Assembly (NCBI GenBank): GCA_942491385.1
Contig: CALOAF010000007.1
Span: 124,001-188,000 of the forward strand
Source: UBA6170 sp942491385
GTDB taxonomy: Bacteria > Chloroflexota > Anaerolineae > Anaerolineales > Anaerolineaceae
Length of the DNA stretch: 64,000 nt
Reading direction: 5' to 3'
Shown here: positions 16,313 through 24,419 of the stretch, piece by piece
Numbering within the stretch: the stretch's first letter is position 1
How the letters are laid out: each line of letters begins with the position of its first letter
Program-made: the position numbers and the translations under genes
Notes under the pieces: model-generated
Seen by the model: the letters and a program-made list of their open reading frames with translations, nothing else
What the model was told of the DNA's origin: nothing
Database searches by the model: none

Positions 16313-16870
16313 TTATACTTCCATAATCTCATCGGTTTTTCTTTCACCGATTTTATCTATATCTGCTACAAATCGATCGATAACCTTTTGTAATTCGTCT
16401 TCTGCCCTCTTCAATTCATCTTCAGAGATTAATTTTTCTTTCTCGAATTCACGCAAATCCTTGATAATGTCACGACGAACATTTCGGCAGGCAATCCTGG
16501 CATCCTCTAATCTGCTGTTTGTTACTTTGGCAAGATCTCGTCGTCTATCTTCCGTCAGAACTGGAAGATTCAACCGGATGACTTTTCCATCATTATTGGG
16601 TGTTAATCCCAGGTCTGACGCGATAATTGCCCGTTCAATTATTTTAATTGTAGATGCATCGAACGGTCTGATCATAAGTTGTCTTGGTTCCGGGACACTT
16701 ATCGTTGATAGTTGGTTCAAGGGTGTGAGAATGCCGTAATATTCAACCATAAGTTTTTCAACTAATGCTGGATTTGCACGTCCTGTCCGAATACCGTTTA
16801 AATCTTCTTCAAGACTGTTAATGGCACCTTTCATGCGTGTTTCGGCATCTCTAATCGTTTCTTTTATCAC
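16313..16870 (-). CDS. frr: Ribosome recycling factor
   Basis: Splits post-termination ribosomes with EF-G. 185 residues from a GTG at 16870 preceded by a strong GAGGAGG; the open frame extends further upstream to 16975 but that part is not RRF-like. Seen: N-terminal helix with MKGAINSLEEDLNGIRTGRA, then the beta domain YYGILTPLNQLSTISVPEPR, and the C-terminal helices with PVLTEDRRRDLAKV. The length is canonical. First gene of frr-uppS-cdsA. In many bacteria frr directly follows pyrH; here pyrH is 11 kb away. Confidence 0.95.
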   Translation of the reverse strand: MIKETIRDAETRMKGAINSLEEDLNGIRTGRANPALVEKLMVEYYGILTPLNQLSTISVPEPRQLMIRPFDASTIKIIERAIIASDLGLTPNNDGKVIRLNLPVLTEDRRRDLAKVTNSRLEDARIACRNVRRDIIKDLREFEKEKLISEDELKRAEDELQKVIDRFVADIDKIGERKTDEIMEV

Positions 16871-17004
16871 GGCAACCTCCTCATAGAAATGGTTATCAAT
16901 GTAATCATTTCTTAATTTTAACGTATTTTCAAATTTAGACAAAAGAAATTCACAACCGATTCTATTTCTGTTCAAAAAAGGATTAAGTAAAATAATTTAC
17001 CCTC

Positions 17005-17047
17005 TTGACAAAATAAGAATATTTGTTCTATAATAGAACAAATATTC
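17005..17047 (+). promoter_or_regulatory. Consensus promoter overlapped by a 31-bp palindromic operator
   Basis: TTGACA (17005-17010) and TATAAT (17029-17034) at 18-base spacing, both perfect. The -10 box sits at the centre of an almost perfect 31-bp inverted repeat at 17017-17047 whose arms are GAATATTTGTTCTAT and its complement, with one central base. A dimeric repressor bound here would block RNA polymerase. Each arm also contains GAAT-N4-GTTC or GAAC-N4-ATTC, one base away from the GAAC-N4-GTTC form of LexA boxes; the regulator cannot be named from sequence. GGAGG follows six bases before the ATG at 17059. Confidence 0.75.
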
Positions 17048-17058
17048 TGGAGGTTCAG

Positions 17059-17871
17059 ATGACAAACGCCACCTATCACCAAACTGTGCTAAACACTAAT
17101 CTTAAGCAAAAAAAATTGAGCAGGAATCAAGTGGGACAACAAGAAGAGGATGGTTATCATTTTGATGATTTGCTTCACCAATATCCAACTTTTCCTGAAT
17201 GCACTGCGTTGCTAGGCAAATCAGGCCGAATGCCAGTTCTATTCGATCTTGAAGATCCACGACCTGGATCTGTTTTAATGGTGAACGATCATTTACCTTC
17301 CATTCGTAAATTAATGTCCGTTATGATGAAATCTTTGGTTACCTATTCCAAGCCTAGCAGTCTACAATTTATAACGATCAGCCATTACCCAGACAAATGG
17401 ATGGAAACAATTCAGAATTTTGATCCTCAATATTTATATTGTGCAGGTGTATCCGGTGAATATGAGGATGCAGCAGAAGATTGGATTCACTTCCTGGCAA
17501 AAAAAGCAGATGACAGGATTTCAGGAAGGAATTCCGGGCCTGCAGCTATCCTTTTCATCGATGATTGTGATCTGATCAACCAGATGGATAATCAGGCAAG
17601 ACTCAATTTCACGTGGTTGCTCCAGCATGGCGCGTCTTCACGTATTTGGGTTGTTTCCGGATTGGATATAAGAAAAAATCCGAATTTCCAGCAACCCTTT
17701 GAGCAATACAAGACCAGAATTTTTGGTCATGTTGACAGCGATTTGGTATTGCCCCATTCAAAATGGTTACCAGGTGGATTATTGGAACGATTACACCCAG
17801 AGAGAAATTTTGTTACCAAAATTGGTTCTAATTGGGTGCAGTTTTGGGCACCAAAATTGCAAGGTAAATAA
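17059..17871 (+). CDS. Degenerate FtsK/SpoIIIE-like P-loop protein
   Basis: 270 residues, not assignable to a named family by eye. The fold appears to be a motor-ATPase core: PGSVLMVNDHLPSIRKLMSV at about residues 72-91 occupies the Walker A position (after a PG turn and before a helix) but has no GxxGxGKS/T; the Walker B-like AAILFIDDCDLI lies near 164-175; LLQHGASSRIWVVSG resembles the sensor strand of FtsK-type ATPases; and YKTRIFGHVDSDLV resembles the FtsK segment after it. I infer a relative of FtsK/SpoIIIE that has lost nucleotide binding. No membrane segment. It is transcribed from a tightly operator-controlled promoter together with the 77-residue gene 13 bases downstream. Confidence 0.6.
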   Translation: MTNATYHQTVLNTNLKQKKLSRNQVGQQEEDGYHFDDLLHQYPTFPECTALLGKSGRMPVLFDLEDPRPGSVLMVNDHLPSIRKLMSVMMKSLVTYSKPSSLQFITISHYPDKWMETIQNFDPQYLYCAGVSGEYEDAAEDWIHFLAKKADDRISGRNSGPAAILFIDDCDLINQMDNQARLNFTWLLQHGASSRIWVVSGLDIRKNPNFQQPFEQYKTRIFGHVDSDLVLPHSKWLPGGLLERLHPERNFVTKIGSNWVQFWAPKLQGK

Positions 17872-17884
17872 TTGTTGGAGGAAT

Positions 17885-18118
17885 ATGGCAACAGGAATGA
17901 TTTGGTTCGATAACGACCCACACAAAAACATCAATGAAAAAATTATTTTTGCTGTTCAATATTATCAAGAGAAATTTGGCAGCGATCCGACATTGTGTTT
18001 CTTAAACCCTAAATTCCGGGGTAAATTGATCCCTTCAGATTCACTAGTTGAATTTGATTTTAATGGAGGGTTATCTCCTGACCATATTTGGATTGGACTG
18101 CGGCAACAAATGGCTTAA
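17885..18118 (+). CDS. Small protein of unknown function, partner of the FtsK-like gene
   Basis: 77 residues from the ATG at 17885, which has TTGGAGG upstream; 13 bases after the preceding stop. Sequence begins MATGMIWFDNDPHKNINEKI and contains YYQEKFGSDPTLCFLNPKF and a C-terminal HIWIGLRQQMA. It is soluble and mildly acidic, with no cysteine pair or helix-turn-helix. I do not recognise the family. The tight spacing and shared operator imply that it works with the upstream protein. Its stop nearly abuts the convergent metallophosphoesterase (5-base gap). Confidence 0.7.
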   Translation: MATGMIWFDNDPHKNINEKIIFAVQYYQEKFGSDPTLCFLNPKFRGKLIPSDSLVEFDFNGGLSPDHIWIGLRQQMA

Positions 18119-18123
18119 TTGGA

Positions 18124-18771
18124 TTAGCTTTTAATATAAGGACGAATATCAAAACCGAGTTCCTTGTAACCATAACAATTAATCACATCTGTATAGCAAT
18201 AACGTGTTGAAGTTACCACATCATTTCTGTAGATATGAATATGGCCATGTAGGTGATATGTAGGTTTGAAGACTTTAATCAGCCAGCGAAAAGCTTTTAT
18301 CCCTTGATGAGGCAAATCATCCTGATCATGAATTTTCCAGGGTGGTGCATGGGATATGAAGATATCCAGGAAGCGGCCGTATTTGAGCTTATTGAATAAT
18401 AATTTTGGAATCAATTTATATACAAAAATCCACATCTCAGATTGTGTGTATTGAAAATCTCCCAAATTGTATCTCAAGCACCCCTCAATACCGCTGATCA
18501 ATAATCCAGTATCATCCGATACACATCGATTGTGAATATTCTGAGCCCCCCAGGGAAATTTCCGTTCGCCACCGCTGGTAAATTCAAGTTTATTGGCATG
18601 ATTTCCATTCACATAATACAGGGGAATATTGAGCATTGAAATCATGTATTCCAGGTAATAGTGGGGCAGGTCACCACAACTAAGAATTAAATCAACATCA
18701 TGGAAACGGTCAACAATTTTTGGCTGGTATAAATAACCGAGCTCAATGTCACTAATTGCAAGAATTTTCAT
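18124..18771 (-). CDS. Calcineurin-like metallophosphoesterase
   Basis: 215 residues with the core metallophosphoesterase motifs in order: AISDIELG (residues 4-11), SCGDLPHYY near 31, VNGNHAN near 54, ISHAPPWKIHDQDD near 138, and HLHGHIHIY near 173. The first metal motif has Glu where D-x-H is usual, while the GD, GNH, H and GHxH motifs are intact, so activity is plausible. Substrate is unknown: a nucleotide, cyclic dinucleotide or phosphoprotein are all possible. A TAAAAT box lies nine bases before the ATG, so it may have its own promoter. Confidence 0.85.
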   Translation of the reverse strand: MKILAISDIELGYLYQPKIVDRFHDVDLILSCGDLPHYYLEYMISMLNIPLYYVNGNHANKLEFTSGGERKFPWGAQNIHNRCVSDDTGLLISGIEGCLRYNLGDFQYTQSEMWIFVYKLIPKLLFNKLKYGRFLDIFISHAPPWKIHDQDDLPHQGIKAFRWLIKVFKPTYHLHGHIHIYRNDVVTSTRYCYTDVINCYGYKELGFDIRPYIKS

Positions 18772-18814
18772 CGTTATTCTATTTTACCTGTAAGCGGGAG
18801 TTAATGGTTCAGGT

Positions 18815-19174
18815 TTATTGAGCGATCACAAAAGCGATTGCAAATGTTCTACTATGAGATATGCTGATTGCCCAGGTTTGAATACCGATTTCCATTTCTT
18901 TTATCTTTGCGTTAGCATGTAAAATAATTACTGGCTCGCCTGCTTCCCCTCTCAGGATTTCGATGTCCTTCCAGCTGATTTCACCGATCCCTGTTCCTAA
19001 TACTTTGGAAACAGCTTCTTTGGCTGCAAATCGGCCGGCGAAACAGGCATTAAGATCACCACAAAGAGCTTTTTCACTTTCCGTAAAAACACGGTTGATA
19101 AACCTTGCTCTAATACTCGGTCGGATTTGTGCTAGCCGATCAATCTCGATAATATCTACTCCATTTCTTAACAT
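18815..19174 (-). CDS. acpS: Holo-[acyl-carrier-protein] synthase
   Basis: Transfers 4'-phosphopantetheine from CoA to apo-ACP. 119 residues from ATG 19174 (MLRNGVDIIEIDRL aligns with the family N-terminus); a GTG at 19195 overlapping the peptidase gene is the alternative. Seen: GVDIIEIDRL with the Mg-binding Asp near residue 6, FAGRFAAKEAVSKVLGTG near 46 with the catalytic Glu-Ala-Lys region, and ISISHSRTFAIAFV near the C-terminus. The length is standard. It follows the two M16 genes almost directly and is probably expressed with them. Confidence 0.94.
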   Translation of the reverse strand: MLRNGVDIIEIDRLAQIRPSIRARFINRVFTESEKALCGDLNACFAGRFAAKEAVSKVLGTGIGEISWKDIEILRGEAGEPVIILHANAKIKEMEIGIQTWAISISHSRTFAIAFVIAQ

Positions 19175-19181
19175 AAGAGGC

Positions 19182-20462
19182 TCATGTTCCTGCACTTATG
19201 ATGATTAATTTCGTTGGGTCGAGATATTTTTCCGCAACACTCAAAATTTGTTCTTTCGATATATCTGAAATGATGCCAGGATATTCGCGTAAATAATTCA
19301 GTCCTAGTTTGTATCTCTCCATGCGAATAATTGCATTTGCTACACCTGCATTTGACTCTATCGAAAGTGGGATTAAGCCGATTATATTTGATTTAGAATC
19401 AGCCAATTCCTGATCTGAAACAGGTTCGGTCACAAATCGATGAATCTCATTTCGAATAATCTCGATCGTTTTTTCAATGTTGTTAGGATTGACACCGGCT
19501 GTAATCTCCCAGGTACCTGCGCTTTGCCAGGCATTTAAAGCCGTAGAGGCATAATAAGCCAGCCCGGATTTTTCTCTGACAGCTTCACCGATTCGTCCCA
19601 TCATACCAAATTGACCAAGAATATTATTTCCCAGAGAAGCAATGAGAAACTCCTTTGATGTTCTGCGTGGGCCATAACTACCCATAATTATATCAGTCTG
19701 TAATTTTCCGAGAATATTTATATGCGCACGATAAGGAAAGTTATTAATCGGTGTACTCACTTGGATTGCAGGAGGAGGCAACCAGATTGGATTTTCCCAA
19801 TCACCTAAAGCCTGGTAAACAAGATCAACAGCTTGTTTGTGATCGATTGCCCCCACAATTGTTATTACCATCCCGGCAGGCCCATAATAATATTTGTGAA
19901 ATTTAACCAGGTCTGATCTTTTGATGCGCTTTAATGTTTCTATGGTTCCCTCATCGGCACGGCCATACGGATGGTTGGGGAAAAGTATTTCATCAAATTT
20001 TAGGGAAGCCCGTTCCGATGTATCCTGTTCACGTATTTGCAGGCCTGTGATCATTTGAGATAGAAGGATTTTTAATTGGATTGGAGGAAATATTGGCCAT
20101 CGTACTGCTTCTGATAAAGTTTTTAGCAATAGCGGTAAATCTTCCACCAGAGATTTTCCGCCAAAACTGGTGGTTTGAATACTGCTACCAAAACCCAGTG
20201 TTGCCCCCACAGTCTCCAATTCGTTGTAAATTTTTCGATAGCGGTGGAAAACAGAGCCACGCATTAACGCGAAAGATGTAAATAAACTCAAACCTAATTT
20301 TTCTTTTGGATCATGAATCGCACCGCAATTCAAAAAACCACTGATGATTACAGAAGGACTCTGAAAATTCGATTTGGTTAAAACAATAATCCCATTCGGA
20401 AATTCGACCCGCTGAATGTTATCCTTGCCTGGTAAATGCTTCCACAAATTTTGATTATTCAT
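19182..20462 (-). CDS. M16 peptidase-family protein lacking the zinc motif
   Basis: 426 residues with the two M16 halves. The H-x-x-E-H zinc motif of the upstream paralogue is missing: the corresponding region reads LGLSLFTSFALMRGSV. It is therefore the structural, non-catalytic partner of a heterodimer such as those of bacterial processing-protease-like pairs. The C-terminal half has YYASTALNAWQSAGTW and ADSKSNIIG, typical of the R/Y-containing substrate-binding half. Its ATG overlaps the stop of the active subunit by four bases (ATGA), which indicates translational coupling and equal production. Confidence 0.88.
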   Translation of the reverse strand: MNNQNLWKHLPGKDNIQRVEFPNGIIVLTKSNFQSPSVIISGFLNCGAIHDPKEKLGLSLFTSFALMRGSVFHRYRKIYNELETVGATLGFGSSIQTTSFGGKSLVEDLPLLLKTLSEAVRWPIFPPIQLKILLSQMITGLQIREQDTSERASLKFDEILFPNHPYGRADEGTIETLKRIKRSDLVKFHKYYYGPAGMVITIVGAIDHKQAVDLVYQALGDWENPIWLPPPAIQVSTPINNFPYRAHINILGKLQTDIIMGSYGPRRTSKEFLIASLGNNILGQFGMMGRIGEAVREKSGLAYYASTALNAWQSAGTWEITAGVNPNNIEKTIEIIRNEIHRFVTEPVSDQELADSKSNIIGLIPLSIESNAGVANAIIRMERYKLGLNYLREYPGIISDISKEQILSVAEKYLDPTKLIIISAGT

Positions 20463-21754
20463 GAGGATATTTTACTTTCAGATAAGTCAGGATGATAAAT
20501 ACCGATCACTCGTTTCTCCGGATGGAGATATTTTTCGGCTACACTCTGTACGTCATGAGGCTTTATCTCATTTAAGCAATCCAGATAATTAGAGAACCAA
20601 GCATAATCCGCGAAACTTTCTGAATACCCAAGCCAAAAAGCCTGATTGGTGATATTTTCCAATCCGTAAGCAAACATAGCTCTTGCTTGTTTTACTGCTC
20701 TTTGGATTTCGGATCGTCGAATTCTTTTATCAATTATTTTTTCAATTTCCAGGTCAATTGTCTTAATTACAATTTCTGGATCCTGTTCCTGTTGAAGTGT
20801 GATGGATAAGTCATAAACGTGAGGGTCTATTGTGGCTTGAAGTCCACCAGAGAGACTGACTGCTAATCGCTTGTCGACAATCTGCTTGTACAGTCGGCTG
20901 GTTTTATTGGATATACCCCCACCTCCAAACATATTTAAACTCGCGGGGCCAGATAAAAGACTATCTAAAATCGTAAATGCAAAAAAATCGGGATCGGCAG
21001 CACTGGGAGATCGATAAGCTATTTGAATGAATATGGTATCTCCAGGTCCAGTTAAAAGGATTTCTTTTTTCCCATTAATTTCAGTCTCTGGTTGAATGTC
21101 AATTTCAGGAAGAAGTTTAGATGGTATCGGGGAAAAAAGTTGTTGAATTTTCTCAACCATTTCAGGTGTGTTGAAATCACCGGCGACAGAGATAGTGGTA
21201 TTGGATGGTTGATAAAATTGATGATAATGATGGTATAGATCATCTCTTTGAATTCGATTCAAGTCCTCCAGGCTACCAATCACCTCATTGCGATAAGGGT
21301 GAAACTCGAATGCAGCTTCATTTACAGCAGTATTCAACCGGAGGAATGGTTCATTATCTTTGCCTTCTTTCTCGGAAATGATAACCGTTCGCTCTGATTC
21401 GACATCCTCAAGGTTGAATAGACTGTTGACCATTCGGTCAGCTTCTAAATCCAGCGCTAAATCGATTTTGTTGGCAGGCATTGTTTCAAAATAAGTTGTC
21501 CAATCAATGTGGGTAAATGCATTCCATACCCCTCCCTCTCTGGCAATCAAGCGATCCATCATATTTGCAGGATATTTTGAGGTGCCTTTAAATTGCATAT
21601 GTTCAACCCAGTGAGATATACCTGTTAGTCCTGGTTTTTCAAATCGTGACCCGACCTTGTACCAGGTCCAAAGGCTGATAATTGGCGTTGAGTGTATTTC
21701 TTTTAATAAAACCAATAATCCATTGTCGAGTCGAACTTTTGTGGGGTTATCCAT
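20459..21754 (-). CDS. M16 family zinc metallopeptidase (catalytic subunit)
   Basis: 431 residues. Zinc site HWVEH at about residues 47-51 (inverted HxxEH) followed by MQFKGTSKYPANM, with the third ligand region AFTHIDWTTYFETMP and the downstream Glu in the SEKEGKDNEP stretch, then a second M16 domain near 180 (PSNTTISVAGDFN). The family includes mitochondrial processing peptidase, PqqF and bacterial heterodimers that degrade peptides. No signal peptide, so probably cytoplasmic. Pairs with the inactive paralogue downstream. Confidence 0.92.
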   Translation of the reverse strand: MDNPTKVRLDNGLLVLLKEIHSTPIISLWTWYKVGSRFEKPGLTGISHWVEHMQFKGTSKYPANMMDRLIAREGGVWNAFTHIDWTTYFETMPANKIDLALDLEADRMVNSLFNLEDVESERTVIISEKEGKDNEPFLRLNTAVNEAAFEFHPYRNEVIGSLEDLNRIQRDDLYHHYHQFYQPSNTTISVAGDFNTPEMVEKIQQLFSPIPSKLLPEIDIQPETEINGKKEILLTGPGDTIFIQIAYRSPSAADPDFFAFTILDSLLSGPASLNMFGGGGISNKTSRLYKQIVDKRLAVSLSGGLQATIDPHVYDLSITLQQEQDPEIVIKTIDLEIEKIIDKRIRRSEIQRAVKQARAMFAYGLENITNQAFWLGYSESFADYAWFSNYLDCLNEIKPHDVQSVAEKYLHPEKRVIGIYHPDLSESKISS

Positions 21755-21945
21755 ACATCAACCTATTTTTGCAGTATGATTCACTATCCAAGATTAAAAA
21801 GAGAGATTGAACCAACAGTTTGTAATATCTCTTTCAAAAAATATAGCATAACCTTTAATAAATAAGAAATCATTAATTGATAGAATATCAGTTTATAATT
21901 ATATAAATGGTCGATTTTATTCTTGAACTTTAAGGATTATTCTAA

Positions 21946-23304
21946 ATGAATATAATCAAATCACGTTGTATTGCGGTTATTGGAGCAGGTCCTGCAGGAA
22001 TTTTTGCAGCAAGAGAATTAGCCAATAATGATCATAAAGTGACTTTATTGAATCGGGACATAAAACCTGGCGGATTGGCTGAATACGGTATTTATCCCAC
22101 GAAAGATAAAATAAAAGAAGGGTTAAGAAAACAGTTTTATTCGACGATCGCCGATGATAATATTTCCTATTATGGAAATCTTGTGGTGGGGGATAAATCT
22201 GGAGTATCCATAAACGATTTAAGAAATCTGGGATTTGATGCTTTTCTTGTGACTACGGGTGCCCAGGGGACAAAATGGTTAGGGCTTCCTGGTGAGCATT
22301 TGGTTGGTTCCTACCATGCCAAAGATCTGGTTTATCATTACAACCTGCTTCCTCCTTTTAGTACTTATGAGTATAAGATCGGAAAAAAAGTTGCCATTAT
22401 TGGGGTGGGAAATGTAATGATGGATATCGCCCGATATTTGATTACTGAGAAAGATGTTGAAGTAGTAACAGCCATCGCCAGACGAGGGCCTGCTGAAGTA
22501 AAATTTTCGCGGAAAGAACTTGAGTACTTTGTAAAAAATCTTGACATGGACGATTATTTGACTGAGATTGATCGCGTTTCTCCACTGATGAATTCTTTAG
22601 GACAGGATCCGTACGACTCTATTAAGTTCATCCGCGATGCATTTCCAAATGCAGTAGAAACAAATTCAGATTCAGTATTTCGATTTAAATTCTTAGCTTC
22701 CCCAGTTCGAATCATTGGTAATGATCGCAATGAGATCGAAGGACTGGAACTTGAGGAAACAACGTTAATTAATGATAACGGTTCAATCAAATCGCGGGGA
22801 ACCGGCCAAAAAACGATCATGGATGTAGATACTGTTATTTTCGCTATCGGTGACTCAATAGACCCAGATTTTGGTTTGCCCTATGATCGAAATGAATTTG
22901 TAAAGAATCCTAAACCGCGTTTTCCGATCAATGGTATCTCATATGAGAGTTTTGATCCGGTATCTTTAAAGATTATTGAGGATGTATTTTTAGCTGGGTG
23001 GGCACGCAAAGCCAGTGATGGATTGGTAGGGAATGCTCGCAAAGATGGTGTCAAGGCAGCTCAAGCGATTGAAATGTATTTACAAACCTTAGAGAAACCA
23101 TCCAACGGGAATTTTGGGGAAGTCCAAAGCTATCTTCGGTCAAAAAATAAAAGAATAGTAGATAAATTTGACCTGAATCGTTTATTGGAAGTTGAAAATA
23201 AAATTGCTTCGGATAGAGGTCTTAATAATTTTAAGTTCTCCTCGAATGATGAGATGATATCCGTTATTGAGAATAATCGCATAACCATAACCCAATCCAA
23301 ATAA
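21946..23304 (+). CDS. Ferredoxin-NADP reductase-like flavoprotein (adrenodoxin reductase type)
   Basis: 452 residues. FAD-binding AVIGAGPAGIFAARELA at about 9-25, GGLAEYGIYP near 43, the NADP-binding VAIIGVGNVMMDIARYL near 147, and ARRGPAEVKFSRKELEY near 177, which matches the adrenodoxin-reductase/FprA signature of an Arg-Arg-Gly followed by a KEL helix. The C-terminal GWARKASDGLVGNARKDG block near 348 is also typical. No Fe-S cysteines, so it is not a glutamate synthase small subunit. Expected to move electrons between NADPH and a ferredoxin. It stands alone ahead of the 2-oxoacid dehydrogenase operon; a functional link is possible but unproven. Confidence 0.78.
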   Translation: MNIIKSRCIAVIGAGPAGIFAARELANNDHKVTLLNRDIKPGGLAEYGIYPTKDKIKEGLRKQFYSTIADDNISYYGNLVVGDKSGVSINDLRNLGFDAFLVTTGAQGTKWLGLPGEHLVGSYHAKDLVYHYNLLPPFSTYEYKIGKKVAIIGVGNVMMDIARYLITEKDVEVVTAIARRGPAEVKFSRKELEYFVKNLDMDDYLTEIDRVSPLMNSLGQDPYDSIKFIRDAFPNAVETNSDSVFRFKFLASPVRIIGNDRNEIEGLELEETTLINDNGSIKSRGTGQKTIMDVDTVIFAIGDSIDPDFGLPYDRNEFVKNPKPRFPINGISYESFDPVSLKIIEDVFLAGWARKASDGLVGNARKDGVKAAQAIEMYLQTLEKPSNGNFGEVQSYLRSKNKRIVDKFDLNRLLEVENKIASDRGLNNFKFSSNDEMISVIENNRITITQSK

Positions 23305-23335
23305 CAATATTTCATATTAGTGTAAATGGTAAAGT

Positions 23336-23364
23336 TTGAATCCAGGGTGGGATTTTGATACACT
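23336..23364 (+). promoter_or_regulatory. Promoter of the 2-oxoacid dehydrogenase operon
   Basis: TTGAAT (23336-23341) and TACACT (23359-23364) at 17-base spacing. A perfect eight-bp inverted repeat, TCTGGTTT / AAACCAGA (23383-23409), lies in the 5' untranslated region between the start point and the AGGAGG site and could be an operator or mRNA hairpin. Confidence 0.55.
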
Positions 23365-23435
23365 AGAAGGAAATATGAAATTTCTGGTTTGAGGGTAGTT
23401 TAAACCAGATGAAAACTTAAATAGGAGGCGAATGA

Positions 23436-24419
23436 ATGGAATTATCCAGTGAATTAAAAAAGGATATGTTCTGGATGATGTTGCTTTCTCGACGGTTGGA
23501 TGAGCGAGCCTGGGTATTACACCGTCAAGGGAAAATTGCTTTTCACATATCTGGCATCGGCCATGAGGCAGCACAGGTGGGAGCAGCATTTGCTTTAAAA
23601 CGTGGAGAAGATTGGGTAACACCATATTATCGTGATCTGGCATTAATGCTGAGTTTGGGTTTATCCCCGGAAGAATTTATGTTAAGTTTGATGGGAAAGG
23701 CGGGAGAACCGAGTTCGGGGTCGAGACAAATGCCCAGTCATTTTAGTTTACGTAGGGTAAATGCGGTCAGCCATTCAGCACCGGTAGCGACGCAAGCAGT
23801 TCATGCTGCCGGGATTGGTCTAGCAATAAAAATTAAGAACGATAAAAAGGTTGTTTTGACAATGATTGGGGAAGGATCTACTTCTCAAGGTGAGTGGTAT
23901 GAAGCAGTCAACTGGGCTGCAGTTCACCAATTACCGGTAATTTTTGTTGTCCAGAATAACCAATATGCGATTTCTGTGCCTCCCGAAATGCAAATGGCTG
24001 TCAAAAGTTCAGCGGACAAAGCTTGTGGTCTGGGCCTTCCTGGTCAAACGATTGACGGAACAGATGTTTTTTTAGTATACGAGATTATTTCAGAATTAGC
24101 TGAAGCTGCAAGGCAAGGCAATGGACCTGCTTTGGTGGAAGCCAAAATGTATCGCATTACACCGCATTCTTCGGATGATGATGATCGCACCTATCGATCA
24201 CGTGAGGAAGTGGAAGAGAATAAAAAACATGATCCACTTTTATTAACCCAAAATAGATTATTAGAGGAAGGTATCATCACAGAAAAAGAATTGGAAGGAT
24301 TGGATAAAAAAGCAAAACAAATGGTTACCGATGCAGTGAAAATTGCGGAGGAGGCCCCATACCCGGCTGCTGAAGAAGCTGCTTATCCAGTATATGCTGA
24401 GGAGGTGCCCAGTGACTGA
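23436..24419 (+). CDS. pdhA: 2-oxoacid dehydrogenase E1 component, alpha subunit
   Basis: 327-residue thiamine-diphosphate enzyme subunit that decarboxylates pyruvate or a branched 2-oxoacid. Seen: FHISGIGHEAAQVGAAFAL near residue 31, TPYYRDLALML near 62, and the ThDP/Mg motif GEGSTSQGEWYEAVNWA to NNQYAIS (about 148-184). RITPHSSDDDDRTYRSREE near 240 is the phosphorylation-loop region. Wording such as HSSDDDDRTYR is closer to branched-chain (BCKDH) E1-alpha than to E. coli-like PDH, so the substrate is uncertain. AGGAGG precedes the ATG. The gene overlaps the beta subunit by eight bases. Confidence 0.9.
   Translation: MELSSELKKDMFWMMLLSRRLDERAWVLHRQGKIAFHISGIGHEAAQVGAAFALKRGEDWVTPYYRDLALMLSLGLSPEEFMLSLMGKAGEPSSGSRQMPSHFSLRRVNAVSHSAPVATQAVHAAGIGLAIKIKNDKKVVLTMIGEGSTSQGEWYEAVNWAAVHQLPVIFVVQNNQYAISVPPEMQMAVKSSADKACGLGLPGQTIDGTDVFLVYEIISELAEAARQGNGPALVEAKMYRITPHSSDDDDRTYRSREEVEENKKHDPLLLTQNRLLEEGIITEKELEGLDKKAKQMVTDAVKIAEEAPYPAAEEAAYPVYAEEVPSD

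Noticed and set aside
16871..16975. Extended N-terminus of frr
   Set aside because: The added 35 residues are unlike RRF, while GTG 16870 has a strong GAGGAGG and gives the canonical 185 residues.
17017..17047. LexA (SOS) box as a firm call
   Set aside because: Each arm deviates by one base from GAAC-N4-GTTC and the palindrome is far longer than a LexA box; the regulator is left unnamed.
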